NCBI GenBank assembly: GCA_013397455.1
Contig: VYZB01000057.1
Coordinates: 1,761,354-1,825,353, forward strand
From: Crotophaga sulcirostris
Taxonomy: Eukaryota; Chordata; Aves; Cuculiformes; Crotophagidae
Length of the DNA: 64,000 nucleotides
Direction: 5' to 3'
Numbering within the stretch: the stretch's first letter is position 1; each line of letters begins with the position of its first letter. Shown here in pieces: positions 48,346 to 60,790 of this stretch. Position numbers and translations under genes: made by a program. The notes under the pieces were generated by a model, which was not told the DNA's origin, ran no database searches, and was given only the letters and a program-made list of their open reading frames with translations.

Positions 48346-50396
48346 TTTATATTGACAATAAAAATTGCCAAGTATGATCTTTTCAGCAGCCCAAACAAAC
48401 AAATTTAAAAAAACAAATGCCCAGTTATTTGCTAAAACTTGCAAACCGGAATAAAATAATACATTTTTAATAGCATATGCTTTGCAACAAAACAAAATTC
48501 AAGGACCCTTAGGATTTCTGAGTTATTACTCTCCCAATTTAAACAATGGGAACAGGGATCGCAGCTTTCCATCCTGCTTTTTAAATAAACAAAATAAATC
48601 CTTCTTTGGATCCTTCCAAAAGAGGGGGTGGTTGATGCACACTGTTGAAGCTCCATCTCTAAGATGGGGCATACAATCTGCTTCATCAACACTCATCAAA
48701 CATCCACTGGAGTAGATTTGTTTTAACTTGTTAGAAATTATTAAAATTATAATTATTTTTATATGTATCCCAGTGCCTTAAAAAGACACAGTTCTGCTAC
48801 AGACTATGCATCACAGAACAGCACAAGGATTTCTGTCAAATTTAAACAATAACACACAACTCTCACAGGCACGGACTTGTCAAAGAGGAAGAGAGAAGGT
48901 AAGAGGGTTTAAAATCTTCACCTCCTGACTTCTGTCCCAGCACTGGGCTATCCAAATCACAGTCACACAAACACTGTGCAGAGACCTGCCGTGGGGAACC
49001 TGGAGAAGGCTGCAGGGTGGTGTTCCTCCTCATCCCAGCAGCACAAAGAGAAAGAGGGTCCACCATCACACACAGGGATCACCTTGCCCTCCTTCTTCCC
49101 TGCCATCCAGCCTGGGGCTGTGGTGACCTCAGAGCCAGATGCCAGTGGTGGACAAGCAAACAGACAAAAGGGCAGAGAGGGAAAGCTCTGGCACGAGAAA
49201 GTGCCACACAGCAAACAATAACTATTGTGGATCCAAGCAGCACATAAAAATGTCCTTGTCTACGTGACTGATTTTAAATGAGTGAAGTATCCACACCCAT
49301 GTTATACAGTGCTTAGAGTCAACATATACAAATCAATTCATGTAATGTCATTTTGCCTTTTGTTGTCAAAAACTATGAGTTATTCAGCAATTGCCAAGCA
49401 AGCTGAGAGTACTGGGATAAAGTAACATGATCTTCTCTAAGACTATAGAGGTTTCATGAATTAATACCTGTTTGGATGAGAACATCTCTCTAAGAAAACA
49501 TTGATTTGCAAAGGTGCCAGGGATGGTAAAACTATCACAACCTTTGAGAAATAAACCAGCTCATTAGTAACCTCCATGGTTAAAAATGTAAACCATACTT
49601 ACAGCCTGCAATCATCTTTCAGCTTCCAGTCTCTACTTTCTTTTACACTTGGATTTTCTAAAACGAAGGCCTTATTATCAAACTTTGGTTCCTCATGTAA
49701 AGCTACCCTGAAGACATTTTTCTTCCTCCTTAGGGAGCTCAACGGATTAGTCGACCTTATTATTTTAATAAGTGGGTCCTGTCCTTACAGCTGTTGATGT
49801 TTTCACCACTTGATGTTTCCTCAAGGACATTTACATAATAGTTCACTTGAATTGTGCTTATTACTTCGGCAGCTGAAGCAGGGCACACCATGGTAACAGG
49901 CCCACAATTACTTCTGCAATCCCTGACAGTGCTACAGCAATCACGGCTATGTGAATGGAATGAACACATTTACTGACAATCTCAAGGACAAAACCTGGAA
50001 AATGGTTGTATAAACCCACATTACAGTCTTCCATCTTAAATTCAAAGTCATCTGACACAAAACATGAACTGAACCAAATATTTGTATTTGCCTTCACCAT
50101 TAAGGTTATACGTGTATATAAAGATGCAACCTGCTTTTATCCCATTAAAAAAATTATGCGTTGGAGGTCTAGGGATATAAAAATATAAAAGCAGACATTT
50201 TCAGTCTTAAACAGTATTCTTTTTTATTTCTTTTTCTCTCTCACTTAGGCACAAATGCTGCTCTGAGAAACACTACAGAATGAATCACAGAGGAGAAAGT
50301 TGCACCACCGCACTAAAGGGAGTTGGACTGGCATCCAAATGTCTAATTTTGAAAAATACAGATTGCTCCTAACTCTTTGGAAAGGTGCAATATCCG

Positions 50397-50416
50397 CCCC
50401 CCCCCCCCCCCCCCCC
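50397..50416. repeat. Poly-C tract (20 C)
   Basis: Twenty consecutive C. The - strand is G20 and could fold into a G-quadruplex. Its length is likely to vary between individuals or between reads. Confidence 0.97.
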
Positions 50417-50650
50417 AGCTAGGAGGTTCCTGGATGGCTCCCATTGCTATTACTTGAATGTGTGTCACTCCCATGGCTTCCACATTAATGAATTTCCAAA
50501 GTATCTGCAGGAGGTTTCAAATCAACTCCAAATTTCAAAGTGATATCCAGGAGGAAGCATTCAATTTCATTTGGGTTTGCTTTGTGGTAAAAACCTTGGG
50601 GCATGAACCCAAGTTTCCTAAACCTGAGTGAAGCTTTCTGGAAAGCTGAC

Positions 50651-50686
50651 TGAATTTAGTAATTGAATTTAGTGACTGAATTTAGC
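50651..50686. repeat. TGAATTTAG short tandem, 3 copies
   Basis: TGAATTTAG occurs three times at spacings of about 13-14 bp (TGAATTTAGTAAT, TGAATTTAGTGAC, TGAATTTAG). Confidence 0.85.
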
Positions 50687-52879
50687 AAACTTTCAGTTTC
50701 AGAAACCATCGTAAGTAGTTCACAATTTCAGTATCACAATGTTCTAACCTAAAAGGAAATACCACTGTAAAAGTGTAGTGTTTGGAATAAATCATGAGTA
50801 CACCCACGGAAGTATGTGTTACATCACTCAGGGAGTCAACAAACTGACTTTAAAAACTCTGCTGAGAAACCAGTGGAGCTGCTGAGCACAATTGTTTCCA
50901 GTTCAATAAGATGAGGGACACAAACACAGGAGACATGTGAAAACTAGAGCCTGGCATCCACCTTGGGATGTCCAGCAGCTAGCTTTTTTGGATGCTGCTG
51001 CCGAAATCCTCCTAAGCTAAAATCCTTCAGAGATCAGCTCTGCAAGCCTTGGCCAAGGAAGCTGCTACTTTCCACCTCCAACTGGGGATCCAATCAGGTC
51101 CTGAGAGCAGGCAACTGTGCTCATCCACTGCAGGGAATGAATTGCAGTGTAGCCAGGTCTCTCCTCCTCCCCAGCCTCTGCTGCCTGTTCCTGCTTGCTC
51201 AGGGATTCCTGTTGAGGTTGTGTGTGTTTCCAGTTCTTCTGCAGAGTGCAGAAATGTGGCTTTGCTCATACTAAGCAAATAATACATGCTCCCTCCTCAG
51301 GCCTTAACTCTTTGTGCTAATATCTGCAGCCTGCAGGACTGAACCCAAGCTTATTCATGGTGTACATGGCTTGAAAGTTGGCAACCTAACGTGCAGAGGA
51401 TTTATGGCACATGAGTGTGCATAACGGAATCAGATTGTTATTCCAAGAAATTAGACCCAATCTCATTCCAACAAAGCTAGTGGTAATTTTCCTAATTAAT
51501 GCACTGGGAGCAGTCTTCAGGAACTATACTGAAATGCAGTTTTCATTAGCCTCCACAGGGCTGCAGTTTTACAACATGACAATTATTCAAATATCATTTC
51601 ATTGTAAAAATTATAGTTTTAAGCTGTGTCATGGGTTTTGACATTTGATAAAATTATGATACATTTTACTACATGTTCCTGCTCAGGTGTTAATTTGCAA
51701 AATCCTACATATGCAACAAAATACAAAAAAGCTTCTGACTTAAGATATTAATTAGGTGATTAAACTGTCACACAAGATTTGTTTGTCCTTTGTAAACTAG
51801 TAGCTCAATCCTCACAATTTATAAGCAGAACAAATCATAAAACAAAAGGCTTGGTTCACTATAAAAACCACTAAGCTTTTGCACAAGGCCAAAGCAGCCA
51901 TGGAAAATTGATTTTCCACAGCTTACTCTGTCTTGAATAGGCTCTGCTTTGAAGAAGATTTTTTATTGAGTGAAGCCAAAACTCATTACAGCTAAGACCT
52001 TTAGGAACAACGTGTGTTTGCTCCATTATTTTTAATGTCATCAACATCACATTTTAATCTCATGTATTAAAGTGTGAAGAGCACAAAGATATACTTGCAT
52101 TTTATTGCCAGGCTAGAATAAGGAGACTGGTAGATTTTTAGTAAAATGTGTACCATGGGAGAAGGAAAACGATTATTCATTATTTCTCACAGGATAAGGC
52201 GTGGGTAAAGAGCAGATTTAAGGCAAAGGAAAATATGGATTTTTTTTTTTTAGAATGTGCTATTAAATTATGAAACTCATTATCACTGAATCTTAAGGCA
52301 GTCAACACATAAATAGCCCTAGATAAATTCAGGGGACAGAAGATTAAACACAGTATTCCAGGTGCTGCTTAAGAAATCCCTCAACCAGTGTCTGCCAGAA
52401 GCTGGGAAGCCCTGAGCACCCATCAGACTCCGTCCCTGCTGTGGGCAGCACATTGCACCAGAGACCTCCTGAGGTGTCTTCCAATATGAATTGTGCTACA
52501 TTCCTCTATGGATGCTCTTTCCTTACACTGTTAACATCCTAGCTGGTATCAGAAACAAGTTAGAGGGTTACATGGACATTTGATTTGAGTTGGTATGGAA
52601 GTTTTGACACAGCATTAGCAGACAAAATTGCGGCACATGATCCAAGCTATATTAAAGTCAACAGTCTTCACTATCTTCTCTGGTGATTGGATTGGTCTAT
52701 TTAATTTTTCCAGGATTATCACGAAGAAATTCTTCTAGAGCATATTCCACGCACCAGAATAATAATAATAGAATAGAGTCTGGGCAATCTGCATTTTACA
52801 AGTGGTACAATTTATGATCCACACAAAAAATACCAGCTAGTCATCCAGCTCTTGGCAGAGACATGATCTCATGGAGTCA

Positions 52880-53375
52880 CAGTGCTTAAATTCAGAAGTG
52901 TCATTTGTGATCACCTAATCTGATCTGCTTAGCACAGGCCGTTACCTTTGTACTGAGCTCAATAACTTTGTGTTTGACTTAAAAACATCTTCGAGAATGA
53001 CATCCCGTCTTAATTTGAAAATGAGAGATGGGGAATCCATTTCTCCCCTTCATCATGTATTTCAATGATTAATCACTCTTTCTGTTAAAAACAGGCACAG
53101 AATTTCTAATTTGAATTTGGCTGGTGACAGCTTCCAGCCATTGCTTCTTTAGTAGTCGGAATTTTCTTATTGTGAATATGCTCACGCATTGCAATGAGGT
53201 CACCTCTGAGTCTTGTTTTTAATTCAGTAACATGCCAATTTCTTTATTTCTCATGGGATGAGGTATTCCTTACAGCTCGTTAATCATTTTGGTAGTTCTT
53301 TCCCTTGCTCACTCAAATCTTTCAACAGTTTTTTTTAAATATGAATATGAACTGGGTACAATATTCCCTTTCTGT
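52880..53375 (-). mobile_element. Ancient CR1 (antisense)
   Basis: On the + strand the ordered landmarks CACCTAATCTGATCTGCTTA, GCACAGGCCGTTACC, GAGCTCAATAACTTTGTGTT, AACATCTTCGAGAATGACAT, GATTAATCACTCTTTCTGTT, ATTTCTAATTTGAATTTGGC, AGCTTCCAGCCATTG, GAGGTCACCTCTGAGTCTTG and AATCTTTCAACAG match antisense old amniote CR1 from the 3' UTR into ORF2. Insertion must pre-date modern bird diversification given the divergence. Confidence 0.85.
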
Positions 53376-56300
53376 GCAGAGAAGACATCTCCACAACCCT
53401 ATCATGACCCTGTTTATCAACGGGCATCTTATTATTGATTGAAACACACAAACTGTATTCCTTTGGATGAAATAAAATCATAGTAGAAGACTGATTGTTG
53501 CTATAGGAGACCATTTTTGATATACAAATATTTACTTGAGCACCCAGATTCCCGAGTAAAGAGAACAAATTTCTTGGAGAAACATGCTAACTGTCAAACT
53601 ATGGTCTTTCAAAAGCCACGTTATCACCTAACCTCAGCTCCCGTAACTATAACATTGGAACAAAATCTTTTTAATCTTTGCACACCAGTAAAAAGAAAAG
53701 ATCGCTTGCTGTGTTGCTGTCATAGCAATTCTGTTCTTCACCACAACTGAAATTTTCAAATAATTATTTCACTTTAATGTCAATAATTAATTTTATGCTA
53801 GAGTCCTTTCTTCTCCAGGGGCTATTCAAAGCAAATTCTTAGCCCCTAGAACCACCGTAGTCATAGGAAAAAATATTATTTTACAGCAACAGTGGTGAGA
53901 TAGATGACTACTAAGGGGCACAGGCTGTACTATGTTAGTTCAAACCTACTGAATTTTGCAAACTTTTAGCTGACAACTCTCGCTTTAGAATCATTGCTGG
54001 TATTACTGATGTTTAGTAATGCCAATCTACATGTATTACTGAATTGAAAATTTGAGCTCTCAGAAATATGCCCTGTTTACTTTTTAAATTATTCCTTTTT
54101 TCGCAATAGAGACACGTGGTTTCTCAGAAGTGATGAATGCTGCATTCCTTTTGCTGCTCAGGATTCTTATCATGCTTTCAGATAATTTAATTTCTTCCAT
54201 TTGTAAAATCTATTACCAGAGGAATGATTGCAAGTAAAACCCAATGACTGGAATCAGAACTGGTTTGGCAATACAGAAATACTTCACTGATCCATATTAA
54301 ACCTAGGAAAACCATTCAAATAATTATATTTACTTAATCTTAAGAATTAGAACTTGAGGAATATCTGGAAAAAAGTTTGCGAGGTATATAAATTTGTTAT
54401 ATTCCTATTACAGATTTCTGTAAGATACACTTAAATTTGAATTAATATGATGTTTTGATGTTTTGAAATGCCCTAAATAAATGTGACCACATTAAATGTC
54501 TAAAGGTTGATTAACCAGGGCAACTGAAGAAAACAATTGCAAGCAGAGCATCTTTATCCAAAGAGGTATTTTCTAGACAGGTTCCCCCAAAAAGGACTTA
54601 ATTTAAATCAGCTGTAAAGCAGCATTTGTCAGTAATCTAAATGAGACTATTAAACTGATGCTAGTAGACATGAAAATACTAACAAAATTTGTGACTTCAT
54701 ACATAATTATTTGCAGAATGACCCAGACAAAGTAGCAGCCCTTTCCAGACTTAAAAATTTATGAACAGATGACACTCTATTGATTGGAGCATTTACCACA
54801 CCTCCAATAGGTCTAATTAATGAAAGTGTTCACAGAATTAAACATAGTACTTAGCAGGATGACATTATGCCCCAGTTCTTTGCAAACATCTCCACATTCA
54901 AACATTTTTATGCTCATGCAGTGGCCTACTGAGGATCCTACTGCTTGTCCTAGTGAAGTCAGTGAATGTTTCTCATTAACTTCAGGTATCTTAACCTTAC
55001 CTACATTTGAATATAAAGCCACTTATGAGACATGTAAATTGCAGGACCCGATACCTGATGAAACAACACTGTTAAAAATCAGGTGTAAAAGAATACTTGG
55101 TTTGTTTCATTTATCAATTAACTTTAATTATTATGATAGTGATGAAGATGTACTGCAACACACTGGAACCTGTGTCACAGACCTGGAAAAATAAATTTGT
55201 TATATTTTGCAAATAATACAAATTTGCATTTTGATATGTTCCGATACAAAGGTACAGATCCAGAAACAGGCTGACTAACATAACAGAGAACCATAACTTG
55301 GAATGCAGAGTCTGAAAGGGATATGTAGGTCCCAGTGGGGAAATGGCATCCTAAGCAGCTATATTATAGCAAAAAATAAAAAGGCTAACACAATTTTTTA
55401 ACATGTTAAAAGAAAAATACGAAGAAAAGCACAAAGGCAGCATTTCCTCTCGATGAGATCATTTTAGAATAATATGTTCCTGTCTACTACCTTTTTTTTA
55501 AAGATGTTAAAAAAGGATAGAAATGGAATAAAAAGAGCCATAAAGCTCAGGCAAAAGATAATGGCTTAAAGAAAGAAACATGAGGGACCAGACCATCTTG
55601 GTCTTTCAGGAAAAGAACTGAGAAGATACTGGAAAATAAAACGGGAAAAGATACAAAGAAAGCCAGGAGATGGACTTAGAAGACAGAGAAATTCAAATTA
55701 AATGCTAGACATCATTTTTTTCCAAAGATTAGTGGATTTTTGATCTCTCAGTACCTTCAGGTGAAGACTAGATACCCATCTAGAAAATTTTTAGGAAAAC
55801 ATGAGTCATTTTGCCAAACAGTTGTTAGACTGTAAGATTAACTGCTCATTTGTTCAATACATGAAAAAAAGAGACTTTATGATTTACTATTATGTTCTGT
55901 CCATCTGCAAATGTGCAAAGGTACAAAGGTCAGTGGAGCAAGGTTTCAGTTTAGGGACATCAAAGTTTTCTGGCTCAATTGATCCTACTGCCAAAATTTC
56001 CCTGCTAACCAGGCATCTAACAAGCAATTTCAGATGATCTACATCTGAAAGAAAGAAATTTGATCCTAATCTATAAATCCAAGAGCCCATAGTTGTCATC
56101 CCAAAAGTCATATTGTTACATTTCTAGTACTCTCCTCGTATTGCACAATCCTATACCACATATGCACTGCGATATTTTAATGCAACAGCCTCAACAGGAG
56201 ATGAATTTACCGTCTTAGTTTTCTTCCTTTTGTGAGCTTCAGTCAGTACCCAAATGTTACTTATACTTTAGAGATGTGTTAGAATACCCAGGACAGCAAA

Positions 56301-58354
56301 ATGTTTTAGGCTAGCAGATGGATTTTCTACTGGAAACCATCATATTGATGTGGTATTCTAAATTCTGAAATATTGGGTAATGAAATATTTCTAATTCTAA
56401 AATTGACAATTTTAAAAGCTACCAACCTCTGAAAGCTGATATTCTATAACAGTCCACAGAATACAACTGTACCAAGCAATAGCAGTGCATAATTCAGCTG
56501 TCGTTGCAAATTCCTACTTGAATCTTCCCTAGAAAGGGAGTGCTGCATTCTTCAGATTACAAGGTCATTTGTTCCCCAGGAACTTCCCTCAGTCATCTCT
56601 CCTTTCCACCCTTCAGATAAAAACATCTTTCATGTGTTGAATGAAGCTGTAATTTGTAAGTTACCAACACTATGACCCATCCAGACTTATCTATCTAGCA
56701 GTTTCTTTGAAGGAATTTAAGAAGTCCACTCCAAAACCCCACACTTTAAAGAACTTCTGAACAATTTTAATTTAAGTTTATCAAACAGGATGAAAATTCA
56801 CTCCTAGCCAGTCCCATTCAGCTGCTGAACTGGAAGTTTTAATTTAATATGATTTTTCATGTTTGGTTATTACAATGGCTATGCACCATGGAGTCACTGA
56901 CAAAGGAAGGCAGCTTTTGCTCTTTTTTTCATTTTCTTGCTAAAGTTAGAGCCCTTACATGACTTGAATCTAATAGTATTTGACTGAATAGGAAATCAGA
57001 AGTCAGACAGGAATTTTTCAGCTCTAGGAAAGATAAAAGTGAGTTACTGCTTTAATTGGCTGTTGAATTAGCTCATATGAATAATAGCTCACGGTCTTTT
57101 AGAGTTCTGTGGTTTAATAAGACTGCCTTTTACTTCTTTGTCTGAAAATTTACTGTAAAAGATGCATTTCTTCTGGACATAGTGATTACATTCAAACTCC
57201 AGAAGTCAAAAAAGAAACAGCTATGCAAAGCAAAAAACATAAATAGTATAGGTTCCTTGTAGCACTGGTTTTTTATCACCTTCTCCATGTGAAAACACAA
57301 AGAAAGTTCATAAACACAAAGAAAGTTAATAATGCTACTGAGAAAAAAAATGAGGGGGGCACTTTGTGACTTGGGACTGTACCATACGGGCTTTGCAGAG
57401 CGGCATGTAAAATAAAAATGGGAAAAGGTAAAAAGGGAGAGAACGGACATATGCCAGTCAGCAAAACCATCACTCATGTCACAGAGCTGGAACTCAGGTG
57501 GTACATGAGCTTTTGTAAGTTCAGAACTCAACCAACAAACATGGGGAGAAATTTTATGTGATCTAAAAAGCAGATTACTATTGAGCCCTGTATCTACAAG
57601 CAGACACTACCGAAAACCAGGTCAGTACAAAAGGAAACAACTCTTTATTGTCTTTGAATGATTTTTGTTGTTAGTTGCTAAGCCAGTAGCTCCCTACCTG
57701 CATGAACTCTTACTGTAACACCTTTTTCCTTGCAAACAGTAGCACTGAAGATATTTATTTAATCTCCAACCAGGCACAAGCTGTTAATGCATTGCCACTA
57801 TCTTCCATAGCACCAATTAAATCTCTACCAATACACTATTTACCTGTACTGCACCCGGCCATATTATTTGGAGGAAGTGACTGTATGGGGCATAGTTTGG
57901 AGCAAATTCCCACAGGAGACAAGAACCTCCAGAAACTCCATCGCCTTCTACTCTCAGCACAACGTGAGCTCATGAACACATTTAAAATAGGAGTATAGGC
58001 ACTAAAGTACTCATCACAAACCTGAAACTGCATACTAGCCAAACAACCAACCCTGCCCTGGAGACAAAAAAGACACACCAGGCATCTGTACCTTTTTTAA
58101 ACCACATCTTGGAAATCTCTCCTGTACCAGGGTGATAATAACATCTTATGTCTTTGCATTCTGACACAGTCTTTAATCAATATTTTTGCATAGGAACACT
58201 GCTTCATTCACCAAACAGCTAATCAGTATTTTCCTTTCACCTCATAACTCACTGTGTGGCCCATGCTTTGTTTGCTGCCCGTTATTCAGTTGTGTTTTGA
58301 TGGCAGAATTATTAATTTCTACAAGGACTTCTCAGTGGTGTTCTTCATTTCAAT
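53376..58354. other. 5 kb AT-rich single-copy DNA
   Basis: The longest non-repeat ORF is 124 codons at 54820-55194 (+), with no domain. Inside it, ATCCTACTGCTTGTCCTAGT and CTCATTAACTTCAG resemble a phrase repeated across amniote genomes (listed separately). The 133-codon ORF at 57130-57531 (-) is Phe/Ser/Cys-rich and looks like chance. Confidence 0.5.
54925..54990. repeat. Possible relic of an amniote-wide interspersed repeat
   Basis: GATCCTACTGCTTGTCCTAG, then TGAAGTCAGTGAATG, then CATTAACTTCAG resembles the 'gatcctgctcc...tgaagtcaatgg...cattgacttcag' phrase I know from old interspersed repeats of reptiles and birds. I cannot name the family with confidence. Confidence 0.3.
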
Positions 58355-58470
58355 ATCTCAGTGCTGTACAAATGGAAATTAATTTAGGTTCACAAAAACC
58401 CACAATGGTCAAGGACAGGTAGTGCTGCTGTCTAACATACAAGGTGTGGAGGCACAGAAAGATTAAAGCC
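58355..58470 (+). mobile_element. MIR/L2-like fossil
   Basis: TCAGTGCTGTACAAATGGAA followed by ATTAATTTAGGTTCACAAAAACCC, then GTGGAGGCACAGAAAGATTA mirrors the MIR/L2 tail 'agtgctttacaaat...ttaatcctcacaacaaccc...gaggcacagaaaggtta'. Confidence 0.55.
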
Positions 58471-60544
58471 GGAGCTATTCTTTTAATTCAGATGTCCTGT
58501 TTGAGGCATCATAATGTAATTTAGAAGTATTTAACAATATTTCAAACACAGAAGTTGCAGCATCAGTTGCAGGTGTGACTGCTGAGCAAATTGATTTAGC
58601 ACCCTAAAGGTGGTCATTAAAAATTAGATAACTAGAAGCTTTTATACTATTAAAGTTTCCACATACAAACATCACAGAACTGGTTTAAGTGGCTGTCCAG
58701 TGCAACAGTGCATTGTTTCAGTCACATGACTTTCCTTTACTTTGCTTTGCTTCATTCATTAACGACTTCCCAGCCCAAGCAATAAATGAGGCAGGAATCA
58801 CATGGGCATCACTCATGTGCCTGGCACAGGCCTAGTAACTCCCTAGAGCAGGTCCATCCTGCACAATGCTTGATCCAGAAATCCTGCATAAAAACAATAT
58901 GTGATCACACGTGTCATTAGGGGACCAAATTAAGGTTGCCAAGTAACCACCTCTCCACATTATGCCACAGATCTTTGCCCTCCATCTCTTCAGCAAACAA
59001 ATGGCAGGCCCTGTCTCACAAACCTACTCTTTCCCTAGTCTGCTTCTGCAACCCTAATTACCCCTGCTCCCAAAGGCTTCGTCATTGCAGTTTCTTTGTC
59101 CAGCCAGTACCAGACTTCCCTCATTACTCCAGTTGTTATTCTGCCTTTGTGTTCTTCATAATTAGCATTTAGTCCATTCCATTTCCTATTTGCATTGACC
59201 AGCTCTCAGTTCCAAAAGACAGGACAACGTTTAAATAATGTTTAGATATCGTTTAAAAAAAAAAAGCCAAAAAAGAGTATGCTCAGTGAGGAGAGAAACT
59301 CCAGAGATTTTTGCTGTTAAGATTTGTGTCTCCAAAAGCAGTATAAAGCACAGCTTTTTCTAAAGCATTAAAATGTTGCCAAGTTTAAGTGGATTTTTAC
59401 ATTGAAAAGACAGTCCACCTCTCTGCTACCAAAACAACTGCCAGACAGATTTCAATTATGTATTACAGAATAGGGCATGCTACTGTATTTCCAAGAAAAG
59501 AAAACTAGAACGAGCAAAACATTGTCATATTGCATAAAGTTTATCCTCAAATCCGGGCAAAACCTCTCAGCTCACTTTTTTCACACAAACAATAACCAAG
59601 GAGCATGCAACACTGAAAATGTCAGATGAAGATAATGAGGTCTGGCAAAGCTGTGAGGAAAACAGCTTTCTTTAGACTTTTTAATGGGCTAAGAGCAAGA
59701 TTAGAAATAAAAAAGTTCTTCTATACTTCAGTCTCAAAGTGGGTTTCTGCTACTATTTCCCACTAAGTGTGAATTTCACCCAAATGCAACTAACACCTTC
59801 AAAGTTTATTTTATCTGCCCTCAGCATATTTTTCCTTTATCATCATCTATTGTCCTTACTGTGATAAATCACCGAGTAAGTAAGAATAAATTTTAGTTGC
59901 AAAAGAAGAGATGATGAGCCTGATATCAGGAACCAGATCCTTGTTTGAGAGCCAGCAATAACATAACACTTATAGTCCTAAATCACACACACATGACTAC
60001 ATAGAGAAAAATGGTTTAGAATATACTGGTCAGTTGGTCTTCTCCAAGGGGTATGAGACAAAAGCCATGATGAAACAGCTGATAACCAGCAAAGAGTCAC
60101 AATAAATTTTGTCAATCCAAAGAAGAGCAAAAGGAAGTTAAAATAATTTTGTCACTGCAAACAGTAAGAGAGACAGAACAAAGTGAATTAGGGCCTTTGC
60201 AGCACACTTTTCCTGTTTTGCTGTTCAGAAAACTGCAGTCAACAAACCACACCAGAAACATGCCAGTATATACCTCGTTTCAATAGGACACTTGGAGGCT
60301 GCTTTCAAACTAGGCTTCTTGATCTTGGAATGACTTGTGATTTAGATCTGCTGAATATTGGCACTTCCATTTTTCTAGGAAAACTTCATTGAGAACCTCT
60401 GAGGTGCAGCGGATGACATTGTCCCCCACCTCTCTAATATAACTCCTTCTGCATCATCTACCTGTCATCTTTCATTTTAAAAGGAAAATTGGATCTGGTA
60501 ATCTTCCCACACTGCTTTTCAACTTTAAAGAGTGAAGAACCCTA
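58471..60544. other. Single-copy DNA, nothing recognised
   Basis: There is a short A tract near 59254. No gene or repeat is named. Confidence 0.55.
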
Positions 60545-60790
60545 TGATTCTATAATTGGAAGCGTACTTAGTACACCACATCTGGAGCTAAATATAATAG
60601 GTCTTGGTAGGACCCATGCTTAAAATAAGAAATGAAGATGCCTCTTACACATCAAAGAGTCAGCCTGTGGGACCGACTGCCACAAGGCATTATGGATATT
60701 GTAGAAGAAGGAAAGATCCATAAGGGGTTACTGAGTAGGAAAATTGTATCAGGCTTAGGCATCTCCTGAGAGCAGTCAGTGGCTGGAAAG
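60545..60790 (+). mobile_element. Possible ancient CR1 3' fragment
   Basis: Near 60660, CAGCCTGTGGGACCGACTGC then CACAAGGCATTATGGATATT resembles the old CR1 segment 'aatttgtggaactcactgccacaaggcattgtggaggc'. Flanking sequence adds little, so the family call is tentative. Confidence 0.45.

Larger units (their letters stand above)
48346..52879. other. Single-copy DNA with a poly-C run
   Basis: No host gene is recognised. Overlapping ORFs at 48.9-49.2 kb and 50.96-51.28 kb sit in locally GC-richer sequence but are open on both strands and have no domains. The poly-C tract and a GAATTTAG tandem are listed separately. Confidence 0.5.

Noticed and set aside
54820..55194. 124-codon ORF as a novel gene
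   Set aside because: No domain, AT-rich flanks, no promoter or splice evidence, and an internal phrase resembling an old repeat.
57130..57531. 133-codon ORF on the - strand, Phe/Cys/Ser-rich
   Set aside because: The hydrophobic composition reflects purine-rich DNA on the + strand. It has no signal-peptide logic or family resemblance, and a second frame is open over the same DNA.
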